Positions 18,031-27,325 of a DNA stretch of 64,000 bases are shown here, in pieces. The notes beneath the pieces were generated by a model that did not search any database, had not been told where the DNA came from, and saw nothing but the letters and a program-made list of their open reading frames with translations. The stretch comes from Pseudomonas sp. B21-048 (lineage in GTDB: Bacteria > Pseudomonadota > Gammaproteobacteria > Pseudomonadales > Pseudomonadaceae), in assembly GCF_024748615.1 (NCBI RefSeq), contig NZ_CP087168.1, forward strand, positions 744,001 through 808,000. The letters are read 5' to 3'. Both the position numbers and the translations under genes were made by a program. Positions within the stretch are counted from its first letter, which is position 1. Every line of letters starts with the position of its first letter.

Positions 18031-18055
18031 TTCGAAGACAATGCGTCATTGTTCA

Positions 18056-18073
18056 TCGCGAGCAGGCTCGCGA
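18056..18073. repeat. Short REP-like palindrome
   Basis: TCGCGAGCAGGCTCGCGA is a perfect 8-bp inverted repeat with a 2-bp centre, between the LysR and SulP genes. Confidence 0.6.
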
Positions 18074-18164
18074 TTGCGTTTCCGGCGGTCCATTCACTGG
18101 CCGGCCCGTCCTCAATTCCGTAACATCCGCACTCTCTTTCCCCGCCTGTATTTTTAGGTAAACC

Positions 18165-19610
18165 ATGAAACCCAAACGTCTGCGCGCCGATGTCCTGGCC
18201 GGGCTCACGACCTCTTTCGCCCTGCTGCCCGAATGCATTGCCTTCGCGCTGGTGGCCCACCTCAATCCATTGATGGGGCTTTACGGCGCTTTCATCATCT
18301 GCACCCTGACTGCACTTTTTGGCGGGCGGCCGGGGATGGTGTCTGGCGCCGCCGGATCGATGGCTGTGGTGATCGTCGCGCTGGTGGTGCAGCACGGCGT
18401 GCAGTACTTGCTGGCGACTGTGCTGCTGGGTGGGTTGATCATGCTGGCGTTCGGTCTGCTGCGGCTGGGCAAACTGGTGCGTATGGTGCCGCACCCGGTG
18501 ATGCTCGGCTTCGTCAACGGTCTGGCGATCGTCATCGCCCTGTCCCAACTCGAGCACTTCAAAAGTGGTGAGGCGTGGTTGAGTGGCTCGGCGCTGTACC
18601 TGATGATCGGGCTGGTGGCGCTGACGATGGCCATCGTCTACCTGATGCCGCGCCTGACGCGTGCCGTGCCGCCGGCGCTGGTGGCAATTTTGGGCATTGG
18701 GCTGGCGGTGTATCTGCTCGGTCTGCCGACCCGAACCCTCGGCGACATGGCGCACATCGCCGGTGGTTTGCCGGTTTTTGCGCTGCCAGACATCCCCTGG
18801 AGCCTGGACACCCTGCGCATCGTCGGCCCTTACGCGATATTAATGGCGATGGTCGGTTTGCTGGAAACCCTGTTGACCCTGAGCCTGACCGATGAAGTCA
18901 CCGAGAGCCGTGGCTACCCGGATCGCGAGTGCGTGGCATTGGGTGCTGCCAATATTGTGTCTGGCGTGTTCGGCGGCATGGGCGGCTGCGCCATGATCGG
19001 GCAAACCGTGATCAACCTCAGCTCCGGCGGTCGCGGCCGACTCTCCGGTGCAGTGGCCGGGATGATGATCCTGCTGTTCATCCTGTTTCTGTCGCCATTG
19101 ATCGAGCGTATTCCGCTGGCCGCCCTGGTCGGGGTGATGTTTGTGGTGTCGCAGCAGACCTTCGCCTGGGCTTCGCTGCGGGTGCTGAACAAGGTGCCGT
19201 TCAACGATGTCTTGGTGATCATCGCGGTGACGGTCATTACGGTGTTCACCGATCTGGCCATCGCCGTGTTGTGCGGGGTCATCATTGCAGCGCTCAACTT
19301 TGCCTGGCAGCAAGCTCGCGAGCTGTATGCCGACAGCCAACAGGAAAGCGACGGCAGCAAACTCTACCGCCTGCACGGCACACTGTTTTTCGCCTCTACT
19401 ACGCCATTCCTCAACCAGTTCGATCCTGCCAATGATCCGGCCCAGGTGACCCTTGATTGTCGCCACCTGAGCTTCGTCGATTACTCGGCCATCGCTGCGC
19501 TGAAGACATTGCGCGAGCGCTACGCCAGGGCGGGCAAGCAGCTACGCGTCCTGCATTTGTCCGAACGCTGCAAGAAACTGCTTAAACGCGCCAGCGAGCA
19601 TCACGACTGA
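18165..19610 (+). CDS. SulP-family inorganic anion transporter with STAS domain
   Basis: 481 aa. The N-terminal membrane domain has the SulP signature start (RADVLAGLTTSFALLPECIAFALVAHLNPLMGLYGAFI), FGGRPGMVSGAAGSMAVV, and about ten to twelve helices. The last 90 residues form a STAS domain (LYRLHGTLFFASTTPFLNQF, VTLDCRHLSFVDYSAIAALKTL). The family carries sulfate, bicarbonate or dicarboxylates. Length is at the short end of the family. It is transcribed alone. Confidence 0.9.
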   Translation: MKPKRLRADVLAGLTTSFALLPECIAFALVAHLNPLMGLYGAFIICTLTALFGGRPGMVSGAAGSMAVVIVALVVQHGVQYLLATVLLGGLIMLAFGLLRLGKLVRMVPHPVMLGFVNGLAIVIALSQLEHFKSGEAWLSGSALYLMIGLVALTMAIVYLMPRLTRAVPPALVAILGIGLAVYLLGLPTRTLGDMAHIAGGLPVFALPDIPWSLDTLRIVGPYAILMAMVGLLETLLTLSLTDEVTESRGYPDRECVALGAANIVSGVFGGMGGCAMIGQTVINLSSGGRGRLSGAVAGMMILLFILFLSPLIERIPLAALVGVMFVVSQQTFAWASLRVLNKVPFNDVLVIIAVTVITVFTDLAIAVLCGVIIAALNFAWQQARELYADSQQESDGSKLYRLHGTLFFASTTPFLNQFDPANDPAQVTLDCRHLSFVDYSAIAALKTLRERYARAGKQLRVLHLSERCKKLLKRASEHHD

Positions 19611-19657
19611 GTGATCCGTTCAGCCGTTCAGCCGTTCTTGAGTTTTAGTGGAGTACG

Positions 19658-21577
19658 TCAAACCCGGAAGTGGCTCACCATCAACTGCAACTGATTACCC
19701 AACCGCGCCAGTTCAACACTGGACGCAGCGGTTTCGTCGCTGGCGGCGGCGGTTTGTTCGGACACGTCACGTACGTTGATGATGCTGCGGCTGATCTCTT
19801 CGGCTACGGCGTTTTGTTGGTCGGCGGCGGCAGCGATCTGCTGGTTCATCGACTGGATGTTCGACACCGTGCGAGTGATGTTTTCCAGGGAAGAGCCGGC
19901 CTTGCGCGTCAGCACCACACTGCTGTCGGTCAGGGCGCGGCTATTGTTCATGACCGCCGACACTTGCTGGGTGCCGTTCTGCAAGCCGGCCACCAGGCCT
20001 TCGATTTCTTCGGTGGATTTTTGCGTGCGCTGGGCCAGGCCACGAACTTCGTCGGCCACCACCGCAAAACCACGACCGGCTTCACCGGCACGGGCCGCTT
20101 CGATGGCGGCGTTGAGGGCCAGCAAGTTGGTCTGCTCGGCCACGGCTTTGATCACGTCCATGACGCTGCCGATCTTGTCGCTTTCCTGCTGCAGTACGCT
20201 CATGGCTTCAGTGGAGCGCGCCACTTCGCTGGCCAGACGCTCGATCTGGGCGATGGCTTCGTTGACCACTTTATCGCCTTCGCGTGCTTCGCCGTCAGCG
20301 GCGGCCGCAGCCCGGGAGGCTTCTTCAGCGTTGCGCGCGACTTCCTGCACGGTGGCCGTCATCTCGTGCATGGCGGTGGCCACCTGATCGGTCTCGATTT
20401 TCTGGCTGTTGACCCCGGCGCTGGTTTGCTCGGTCACGGCTGACAGTTCTTCGGCGGCGCTGGCAATCTGGGTGACGCCGTCGCGGATACCGCTGATCAA
20501 ATCGCGCAGGGTCGCACCCATGCGAGCAATGCCTTGCTGTAACACGCCGAGTTCGTCGCGGCGAGTCACTTTGACGTCCTGAGACAGATCGCCGCCGGCG
20601 ATGCGCTCGACCACGGCCAAGGTATCGCGCAACGGGCCGGTGATCTGACGGGTGATGATCACGGCGGCAATGACGCCCACCAGCAACGCCAGCAACGTGC
20701 TGATCAGTTGCAGCGTGCGGGCCTGGGTGCTTTCGACGTCACGACGTTCAAGTTGGATCTGATACAGCTGATCGCTCAGCGCCACGATGGTGGCACCTTG
20801 TTCGGTCATTTCCTTGCGCGCCTGCACCGCATCGGTGTTAGTGGCTTTATACGCTTGCAAGGCGCTGCGGTAGTGGTTCAGCGCGGTTTCCAGCTGACGC
20901 AGAGCCTCTTGCTGAGTCTGTGCAAAAAGCACGTTGAGCTGTTCCAGGCTGGCGATAGCCGCATCCAGCTGGGAAACGGCTTTTTGCTCGGTCTCGGCGT
21001 TGGGGTTGGCGGTGTAGCCACGCACTTCGTAGCGAGCCAGGATGAACGCTTCCCTGGCTGAAGTGATGGCCTGGAATTGTTCGAAGCGTTGATCGCTCAG
21101 GGGCATTTGCTGCACGCGAGTGCTGATCGCTTCAATCAACTGGCTGGCTGTTTCAGCGTTGGCGCCCATGGCATCGCGGGCGCTGTTACCGGTGCGGTAG
21201 GCGCTGCGCATTTTGTTCAGGGATATCTGGTAAGCGCTGATGGTCGCGCTCTGGTCTTTGAGCAGCTTGAGATTGTCCGGGCTCTTGAAACTCGACAGCA
21301 ACGCTTGTTGTTGAGCGACGAAGCCATCGAGAGTGTTCTGCACAGTTTGTGCGGCGGTTTCATCGCCGTTGGTCAGCATGTATTGCAGGCGAACCACACG
21401 CAACTTGGTCAAGCCGGCGTTGAGCTGAGTGATGTCGCTCATCCAGTTGCTGCGGTCAATCAACCCGCCCAGGCTCGTCCAGCCGGTCAAGGCGAGGACG
21501 CAGGTCAATGCCAGGACCATGCCGAATCCCAGGCCCAGTTTCAGGTTCACGCTGATATTACCGAACCAGCTATTCAT
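19658..21577 (-). CDS. Methyl-accepting chemotaxis protein with HBM-type sensor
   Basis: 639 aa from the ATG at 21577, seven bases after GGAGG; a TTG one codon upstream also fits. Two membrane helices (about 13-33 and 280-305) enclose an all-helical periplasmic domain of about 250 residues, the length of the helical bimodular (HBM) sensor of McpS-like receptors that bind organic acids. A HAMP domain follows ([22 protein letters not shown]), then the signalling domain with the conserved hairpin [32 protein letters not shown]. The protein signals to CheA/CheW. The ligand is unknown. It is monocistronic. Confidence 0.92.
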   Translation of the reverse strand: MNSWFGNISVNLKLGLGFGMVLALTCVLALTGWTSLGGLIDRSNWMSDITQLNAGLTKLRVVRLQYMLTNGDETAAQTVQNTLDGFVAQQQALLSSFKSPDNLKLLKDQSATISAYQISLNKMRSAYRTGNSARDAMGANAETASQLIEAISTRVQQMPLSDQRFEQFQAITSAREAFILARYEVRGYTANPNAETEQKAVSQLDAAIASLEQLNVLFAQTQQEALRQLETALNHYRSALQAYKATNTDAVQARKEMTEQGATIVALSDQLYQIQLERRDVESTQARTLQLISTLLALLVGVIAAVIITRQITGPLRDTLAVVERIAGGDLSQDVKVTRRDELGVLQQGIARMGATLRDLISGIRDGVTQIASAAEELSAVTEQTSAGVNSQKIETDQVATAMHEMTATVQEVARNAEEASRAAAAADGEAREGDKVVNEAIAQIERLASEVARSTEAMSVLQQESDKIGSVMDVIKAVAEQTNLLALNAAIEAARAGEAGRGFAVVADEVRGLAQRTQKSTEEIEGLVAGLQNGTQQVSAVMNNSRALTDSSVVLTRKAGSSLENITRTVSNIQSMNQQIAAAADQQNAVAEEISRSIINVRDVSEQTAAASDETAASSVELARLGNQLQLMVSHFRV

Positions 21578-21815
21578 CAATATTCCTCCAGGAACGCTGT
21601 GCTACTTGATCGTCGGTTGGCTGGAAGATTGTTGTTTTAAGAGCCAGCAAGGGGTAACAGGTCTATATCGGCAGCAATCGCGTGAGCTGAAAGGATTTTG
21701 TTGGAGCGATTCTGTAACAACATTTTTTGGACGGGTCTTAAGCTTTTTTTCACATGGGTTTCACCGGCTACCGACGTGCGCCTCTTTACCCTCGCGATCG
21801 AATGAATGGGATGCC

Positions 21816-22508
21816 ATGCCGGCAAGGCGGCTTGATGTGGAATTGAGACTGAGTCTGTTCGGGATAAAACGCTCGATTGATCTGAGCCGTTTGGCCCGTT
21901 ATCGAAATATAGGGGTCGTGCTGGCCTCGGCGCTGTTGGTGATTCCACTGACCCTATGGCTGTTGCGGCCTGCTGCCGTCCCGGACCTGGCCCATGGCAA
22001 TGTGACGGGTGCCCGGGCGTTGGTGACTGGTTGGGCCAGGGGCGACATGATCGTGCTGGTCCGCCATGTCGAACGCTGCGATCACTCCACGGCTGCCTGC
22101 CTGAGCGGCAATGACGGCATCACCGATCGCTCCCGTAGCGTGGCGGTGAGTGTCGGCGCGCAATTCGAGCATTTGGGTCTGAACCAGGCCGACATCTATA
22201 ACAGCCCGATGATGCGTACGGCGCAAACCGCCGGTTACATGTTCAACAAAGTCAGCGTCGGTGAGGACTGGTTGATCCGCTGCAGGGGCAGCATGCTGCG
22301 CGATGCGCTGGCGCACAAGGTGGCCGGACGCAACCTGATACTGGTGACCCACAGCGAATGCATGGCGCAACTGGAAAAAGACCTCAAGCTGCCATCCTCT
22401 ACCCTCGGCTACGGCGCCTCCCTGTTTATCTCCGCTGAAGAACCTCAGGCGCCGCGTATGCTCGGCTTCATCGAGGCTTCTGACTGGCGTTCGGTAATCA
22501 CCCAATGA
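21816..22508 (+). CDS. Histidine-phosphatase-family protein (Ais-like), membrane anchored
   Basis: 230 aa from the ATG at 21816; the reading frame is open further upstream but without family resemblance. A membrane helix (GVVLASALLVIPLTLWLL) precedes a histidine phosphatase domain: VLVRHVERCDHST holds the catalytic RH, and VTHSECMAQLEK the second histidine. Related Ais proteins act on lipopolysaccharide-core phosphates. It is followed 31 bp later by a PAP2 phosphatase, suggesting an envelope-phosphate operon; this is inference. Confidence 0.75.
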   Translation: MPARRLDVELRLSLFGIKRSIDLSRLARYRNIGVVLASALLVIPLTLWLLRPAAVPDLAHGNVTGARALVTGWARGDMIVLVRHVERCDHSTAACLSGNDGITDRSRSVAVSVGAQFEHLGLNQADIYNSPMMRTAQTAGYMFNKVSVGEDWLIRCRGSMLRDALAHKVAGRNLILVTHSECMAQLEKDLKLPSSTLGYGASLFISAEEPQAPRMLGFIEASDWRSVITQ

Positions 22509-22539
22509 GTTTCATCCTCCCTTTGAATCAGGACATACG

Positions 22540-23403
22540 ATGCTGACTTCTTCCCGTTACCGCTTTTACTGGGCGAACTTCGGTATCCCGCTGGCCTGTG
22601 CTGTCGTGGTGTTCCTGCTGTTTGACCTGACTAAAATCGACATCGCTTTCAGCGATCTTTTTTATGATCCGGCCACCCGGGTGTTTCCGTTGGATCATGT
22701 CCATCTGTTCGAGAAGATCACCCATAAATGGGCACGGATCATTCCGAACTGGACCGGTGAAGTTGCGATCATCGGCGCTTTGCTGTCGTTTCTCTGGCCG
22801 CGACTAAAGGCTGAAAAGCATTCGAAAATCATCGCATTCCTGGAAAAAATCAACGTCGCGCCAGTGCTTCGGTTTGCCAGCAAACACCGTCGAGATTTCC
22901 TCTATGTGGTGTTCGCGTTTTCCATCAGCACTGGCGTTATCCACTATCTCAAAGGCCACACCAGTGTGTATTGCCCAGTCGAAACGACTCAATACGCCGG
23001 GAAAATCGAACACAAGGAGTGGTACCAGAATTTCGACCTGCTGAAAGTCGCCGGCGACGGTCGCTGCTGGCCAGGTGGACATGCGTCGGGCGGCTTCACC
23101 ATGCTCGCGCTGTACTTCGTGGCGCGTCGCTACCGCTGGCGGTATTCCAAGGCGCTGATGCACGGCTCGCTGCTGCTGGGTTTCATCTACGGCACAACGC
23201 GGGTTCTACAGGGTTGGCACTACATGTCCCATACCTTCTGGGCCGGAATCTTCGTGTGGCTGGCATGTTTGCTGACGGCATTGGCGTTCTATGGGCGAGC
23301 GCGGCTGGAGCTGCCCGTATTGCAGAAAGCTGCGACACCTGTCGGTGAGCCGTTTACAGGGTCACAAAGTAGTAAGCCTGACGCCCCGCCTTCATGGTCT
23401 TGA
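22540..23403 (+). CDS. PAP2-family membrane phosphatase
   Basis: 287 aa with about five membrane helices. The PAP2 motifs are present in modified form: KGHTSVYCP, the WPGGHASGGF segment (SGH-like motif with histidine) and RVLQGWHYMSHTFWAG (R...H). Such enzymes dephosphorylate or transfer phosphate on lipids, such as undecaprenyl-PP or lipid A. AGGA precedes the start. It is probably in one operon with the histidine phosphatase gene. Confidence 0.85.
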   Translation: MLTSSRYRFYWANFGIPLACAVVVFLLFDLTKIDIAFSDLFYDPATRVFPLDHVHLFEKITHKWARIIPNWTGEVAIIGALLSFLWPRLKAEKHSKIIAFLEKINVAPVLRFASKHRRDFLYVVFAFSISTGVIHYLKGHTSVYCPVETTQYAGKIEHKEWYQNFDLLKVAGDGRCWPGGHASGGFTMLALYFVARRYRWRYSKALMHGSLLLGFIYGTTRVLQGWHYMSHTFWAGIFVWLACLLTALAFYGRARLELPVLQKAATPVGEPFTGSQSSKPDAPPSWS

Positions 23404-23438
23404 GTACCTTCCCAATGACTGCTAACAAAACGGCAAGC

Positions 23439-23463
23439 AAAAAAAAGCCCGCGGGAGGCGGGC
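23439..23463 (-). terminator. Hairpin with U-tract for leftward transcription
   Basis: GCCCGC, GGGAG, GCGGGC (23447-23463) is preceded on the plus strand by a run of eight A, so the T-tract is on the minus strand. No minus-strand gene lies immediately to its right. It may block antisense reading or act in both directions for the PAP2 gene. Confidence 0.5.
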
Positions 23464-23645
23464 AAACCGTAGTTTCTTGAATGAGCGAGAGGAATGTACA
23501 GGTTGGAGAGAGGCGGTGGGGTGAAGAAAAATTCATCCGGATGGCTGCCCTCCGGCGTGTCCAGTACCTCAGCTGTTTAAGGTAAATGAAGCCGCCACCA
23601 TTCGGCCTCTGAGTGCGCGACGTACGCTGGGGTCGCATTGATGTT

Positions 23646-23660
23646 ATGTATACGGTACAT
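23646..23660. promoter_or_regulatory. Candidate autoregulatory operator of the XRE gene
   Basis: ATGTA, TACGG, TACAT is a 5-bp inverted repeat about 30 bp before the XRE start and in its promoter region, where HipB-type antitoxins normally bind. Confidence 0.3.
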
Positions 23661-23688
23661 TTACATATCAATGTCGCGGTAACGGAAC

Positions 23689-23937
23689 ATGGATTATTCT
23701 TTGTTGATCTATCGCTTAGGTAAACAAATACGCGAAAAACGTATGAATCGTGGCCTGACGCAAGCAAAACTTGCCGAACTCGCCGGGCTGACTCGACAGA
23801 AAGTCATCGCAGTAGAAAAGGGCACTCTTTCTGTGAGCATGAGTGCTTATGCGCGGGTGTTAGGTGCTCTGGATTGCGAGTTTTCTGTCATTCCCGCAGC
23901 CATGCCGACCCTGGAAGAACTTGGTGAGCTGTTCTAA
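23689..23937 (+). CDS. XRE-family HTH protein, HipB-type antitoxin
   Basis: 82 aa, essentially a single helix-turn-helix (LGKQIREKRMNRGLTQAKLAELAGLTRQKVIAVEKG, then SVSMSAYARVLGALDCEF). Size and sequence suit the HipB antitoxins that pair with HipA kinases. The stop overlaps the start of a hipA remnant (TAATG), the normal overlap for the pair. Because the toxin is destroyed, this is an orphan antitoxin. Confidence 0.8.
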   Translation: MDYSLLIYRLGKQIREKRMNRGLTQAKLAELAGLTRQKVIAVEKGTLSVSMSAYARVLGALDCEFSVIPAAMPTLEELGELF

Positions 23938-24165
23938 TGAAAATGACTTCGCTCAAAGTCAGTACCCCTGAAGGGAGCAGCGGTCGAATCCTCACCAGCG
24001 CGCAGGATTTCATGTGAAGTCACACATCCGAAGGAGCGTATCCAGACACTGCTGGCTGCGTTGGAAGTGGTGTTGGAGCGCTATCCCCAGCATCGAGAGC
24101 AGGCACCTCATGTGGTCAGTGCCATTCAAAAAGCGGCGGCGCCATTTGTACTGACTTTTGGGTAG
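23937..24165 (+). pseudogene. Collapsed hipA-type toxin gene (both ends kept, middle deleted)
   Basis: From the ATG at 23937 the frame reads MKMTSLKVSTPEGSSGRILT and stops after 26 codons; this resembles the N-terminal domain of HipA toxins. From 24019 a second frame (THPKERIQTLLAALEVVLER to AAAPFVLTFG, stop at 24163-24165) resembles the C-terminal helices of the same family. About 350-400 codons are therefore missing and the frame has shifted. The identification of the C-terminal piece rests on family memory and could be wrong; the N-terminal overlap with the antitoxin supports it. Confidence 0.6.
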
Positions 24166-24249
24166 CCATTCATTTTCACGGGCTCCTGTAGAGACAAGGG
24201 CATGCATTCACACTCAAAACCCAACCGGCTAATGGTTTGCGGCATCAAC

Positions 24250-24285
24250 AAAAATGGGCGACCTCGATAAGGCCGCCCATTTTTG
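24250..24285. terminator. Bidirectional terminator
   Basis: AAAAATGGGCG and CGCCCATTTTT form a stem with A and T runs on both sides, between the hipA remnant (plus) and the DUF6124-like gene (minus). Confidence 0.8.
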
Positions 24286-24306
24286 CTTTTCTACAAGCGC
24301 AATTAC

Positions 24307-24675
24307 TCAGTGAAAGACGGGAGGTTGGTCCACGGCCACCGACCCATTCGGATCGAGATTATCCCGCGCTCGGTTGACCAAAAGCTCGGTCAACATGGTC
24401 AACTGCTGAAGCGCCAGCGCCACATTGCGCTGCGGGCCTTCGAGCTGGTAGGCAAAGTCCAAAGTCATGACGTTGAGAGAGGCCAGGGTTTCGCTGGCAT
24501 GAGCGAGCAGGGTGGTCGTGTCGACGTCGGGGCGGACGCTGAAGATGTTCCTGTTCGGGTTGCGCGGGCGGGCGCTGACGGCGCGTTCGGTGGCTTTGGG
24601 CCGTTGGGTTGGGTCGAGGGTTTCAGGCTGTGAGTCGGCCGGATTTTCAAGTGGGATTCGGGTGATCTTTTTCAT
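24307..24675 (-). CDS. DUF6124-like protein, Pseudomonas-specific
   Basis: 122 aa. The segment FSVRPDVDTTTLLAHASETLASLNVMTLDFAYQLEGPQRNVALALQQLTMLTELLVNRARDNLDP matches the pattern of a family of short Pseudomonas proteins present in many paralogues (annotated DUF6124 or hypothetical). No signal peptide. Function unknown. It is monocistronic and ends at the bidirectional terminator. Confidence 0.6.
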   Translation of the reverse strand: MKKITRIPLENPADSQPETLDPTQRPKATERAVSARPRNPNRNIFSVRPDVDTTTLLAHASETLASLNVMTLDFAYQLEGPQRNVALALQQLTMLTELLVNRARDNLDPNGSVAVDQPPVFH

Positions 24676-25173
24676 AAGGGCGTTCCATTGGTTTAGGGAC
24701 CCTTACGATGTTTCGGCTTGTCAAAACCGTCCGCAGGGTTTGTAGCGAAGAATGAAGCCTATCGTCCAGAAAGGTTGCTCGCCAGTTCATGAAGTCGCTA
24801 CGGATTGCGGGAAATTTCCCAGGAGAACGTGGCTCAAATCCGTCAGCGAAAGCCTTTTCACGCGTGGGCAAAAGCGTGGCGACTCTGCGTCTGAAAAGAT
24901 CTGCCCTGCGCAGGTCTGGCGAAGGTGTTTATCTGTTGTGGTTTCTGACGCGTCCTGTGGGATCCGTCCTTTTTTTGAGTAGAAAAATTTCTGCACTCTT
25001 GAACCGAAAGCGACATGCAGGGTCTGGTGTGCGCGTGTTTTGCGCATCAGCCGCGTGAGTATTGTTCGGAGTACGCCTGGGTCGGCGTTCCTCGAAATCA
25101 GGATTAAAAGGCCAATATTCGGCGCTTTGTCTGCTCGCGAGCGTGCTGTCATTTCCGTATCGAGGGATCGAAC
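24676..25173. other. Intergenic stretch without a supported gene
   Basis: About 500 bp. Short frames exist on both strands but lack ribosome sites and family resemblance. A T-tract (24970-24976) and AT-rich DNA lie upstream of the truncated tpsB gene, so this is probably its promoter/leader plus unassigned DNA. Confidence 0.5.
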
Positions 25174-25495
25174 ATGTTCTCACCCGCCCATTGGGCGAGG
25201 TTGTGCCTGGCTTTGCTGTGCCTTTCTCCGCTAATGCTCGCTTACGCTGCGCCCACTCCCGGTGATACGGACCTGATCCGTGAGCGTCAGGATCGCTTGC
25301 TCGAAGAGCAGCGTCGGCGACTTGAAGAGCTCAAGGAACTGCCAGGCAAATCCGCCGCTCCCGCAGCGCCTGCCGCGCCGACCGACAGTCGTTGTTTTCC
25401 GGTCAAGACCATCGAGCTCAAGGGCGCCGATGCATTGTCCGAGGGGGAGCGTCAACGGCTGCTCAAGCCTTATATCAACCAATGCCTGGGCGTTG
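25174..25495 (+). pseudogene. 5' fragment of a TpsB/ShlB-type two-partner-secretion transporter gene
   Basis: The start has a good ribosome site (GAGGGATCGAAC-ATG). The product opens with a signal peptide (LCLALLCLSPLMLAYA), then the plug-helix region (RERQDRLLEEQRRRLEEL), an alanine/proline linker and the beginning of the POTRA_2 domain (CFPVKTIELKGADALSEGER, LLKPYINQCLGV). It breaks off at about 25495, where IS66 transposase sequence begins, leaving about 107 of roughly 550 residues. The matching exoprotein gene is not in the window. Confidence 0.75.
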
Positions 25496-26324
25496 CGCAT
25501 CCGTAAAGTTTACGGTTGCCGTGGTTGCGAAACCGCTCCAGCCACAGCTGACAAACCTGCACAGTTAATCGAAAAGAGCATGGCCAGCCCGAGCGTGTTG
25601 GCGATGCTGCTAACCACCAAGTATGTCGACGGCTTGCCGCTGCATCGCTTCGAGACGGTGCTGAGTCGGCATGGCATCGAGATACCCCGCCAGACATTGG
25701 CGCGCTGGGTGATCCAGTGCGGCGAGCACCTGCAACCGCTGCTGAACCTGATGCGGGATCGGCTGCTGGAAAGCCCGTTCATCCACTGCGATGAAACCCG
25801 CGTCCAGGTACTTAAAGAACCGGATCGAGACCCGACCAGCCAGTCCTGGATGTGGGTGCAGGCCAGCGGGCCGCCCCATCGAAAAGTCGTGCTGTTTGAC
25901 TACACCACCAGCCGTGCGCAGGAGGTACCCCTGCGCCTGCTGGAAAGTTACCGCGGTTACGTGATGACCGACGATTACGCTGGCTATAACGCCTTGGCGT
26001 TGCAGCCCGGTGTCGAGCGGTTGGCTTGCATGGCCCATGTGCGGCGCAAGTTCGTGGACGCTCAGAAAGTACAGCGACAACAACCCGGCAGAGCGCGCAA
26101 TAAAGCCGTTTGTGATCGGTCGCAAGGCTTGGCTGTTCAGCGACACGCCCAAAGGCGCGACGGCCAGTGCGCAGATCTATAGTTTGGTCGAAACTGCCAA
26201 GGTCAACGGCCAAGAGCCTTATACGTGGCTGCGCCACGTACTGGAGCGACTGCCGCATGCGCAGTCGGTAGCTGACTACGAAGCACTATTGCCGTGGTAC
26301 TGCTCACCGGAAATGCCACGGTAA
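25495..26324 (+). pseudogene. Truncated and internally deleted IS66-family transposase
   Basis: The frame starting near 25495 reads RKVYGCRGCETAP (zinc-binding end), MASPSVLAMLLTTKYVDGLP, and the catalytic part FIHCDETRVQVL ... [13 protein letters not shown] ... [13 protein letters not shown]; then at about 26065 it jumps frame to [19 protein letters not shown] ... [14 protein letters not shown], the normal TnpC C-terminus. Roughly 100-150 codons between HVRRKF and DNNPAE are missing, as is the N-terminus. The accessory genes tnpA and tnpB are absent. It is an immobile remnant that cut tpsB. Confidence 0.85.
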
Positions 26325-26672
26325 ACCGTTATCCCATCCGTAACTAGGTGGGGTTAATGGGTCGGTTACGGAAAAACCGACGGCCTATAGTGTGTCATTT
26401 GAGACGACGATGAACCCGGCTGATTTTGACCGAAGTCGAGAAGTGCATTTCAACAGGGCAAACGCTGCGTTAGATAACGCGTTAAAGTCATTTTTCTTAA
26501 GGAAAGTCTGATCCAGGCGCCAAGCCTCGATGGTGAGCAAGGTTGCTGGGACGTTCAGGTTAGATATTGCCCAATGTTAGGCACCGTTTTTTTGAAAGTA
26601 GTCACTAAATTCCGCTTTTGTCGAAAGTATTTCGATGGTCTGCGGTCATTCAAGTTTTGCAGGGACGTAATC
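26325..26672. other. Intergenic stretch, possible IS66 right end
   Basis: The first 45 bp (to GTCGGTTAC at 26361-26369) may be the right end of the IS66 remnant. The remainder is AT-rich and holds no supported gene before the lipoprotein start. Confidence 0.35.
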
Positions 26673-27248
26673 ATGAAAAAGACCACATTTTTAGTTTTAG
26701 CCGTGGCTCTGGCAGGCTGTCACTCAAACGTCAGGGACTCCTCTCCAAGCCTGCTCAAGGACGGGGTTCAGTTGGAGCAAACCAAGGTCGTCGCTGACGC
26801 GGACCACGCCAAGATCATCATGAAGGCGACAGGGTTCCCCCACCCGGTACAATTCTCCATACGGCGCAGTTCCGATGCGGATCAGCGTGCCGAGGTCTTG
26901 GGAACCGTGGTCGACTCCGGTCGTGGCAAAGTATTCGGTTGGATCGCCAAAATGAACGAGGTTGCCAACAGTGCCACCGTAAAACGCTTCCCCCAGCTGG
27001 AAGTGCAGGCTGATTCCGGGCAGGCGATTGAAGTGATCGGTGAATCTCGGGTCTACGACTCGAACTACTACCGCTACGCCAAGAAAATTGTTTATGCCTG
27101 CGGCCCTATGAGTTCCAGCTTCATACCCGAGAAGCAAAAGGTTTACCAGGTGGAGTTTGTGATCATTGGGGCAGGTTGTGAGCAGCATGTTTACGATGTC
27201 ACTCAGCCACAGGAACGTATTCCCGTCGCGAACGTACCGGGCCTTTGA
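26673..27248 (+). CDS. Hypothetical lipoprotein
   Basis: 191 aa from the ATG at 26673 (AGGGA upstream). MKKTTFLVLAVALAGC is a signal peptide with lipobox ALAGC, so the mature protein starts at C16 and should be membrane anchored. The rest has no domain I recognise and is probably a beta-rich periplasmic fold. Two cysteines (about 148 and 173) could form a disulfide. It lies 77 bp before another unrecognised gene in the same direction. Confidence 0.65.
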   Translation: MKKTTFLVLAVALAGCHSNVRDSSPSLLKDGVQLEQTKVVADADHAKIIMKATGFPHPVQFSIRRSSDADQRAEVLGTVVDSGRGKVFGWIAKMNEVANSATVKRFPQLEVQADSGQAIEVIGESRVYDSNYYRYAKKIVYACGPMSSSFIPEKQKVYQVEFVIIGAGCEQHVYDVTQPQERIPVANVPGL

Positions 27249-27325
27249 GTTCGACTTGAGAAACTAAATGTACGGGGGAGCCTAGAAATTCCTGAATGGT
27301 CCACTCCTCTGGCGCCGGTGAAAAC

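Noticed and set aside
23447..23463. Hairpin after the PAP2 gene as its own plus-strand terminator
   Set aside because: The T-run is on the minus strand only, so it is recorded as a leftward terminator and not claimed for the PAP2 gene.
24789..25058. An 89-codon plus-strand frame upstream of the tpsB fragment
   Set aside because: Arginine/serine-rich translation without ribosome site or family; treated as intergenic.
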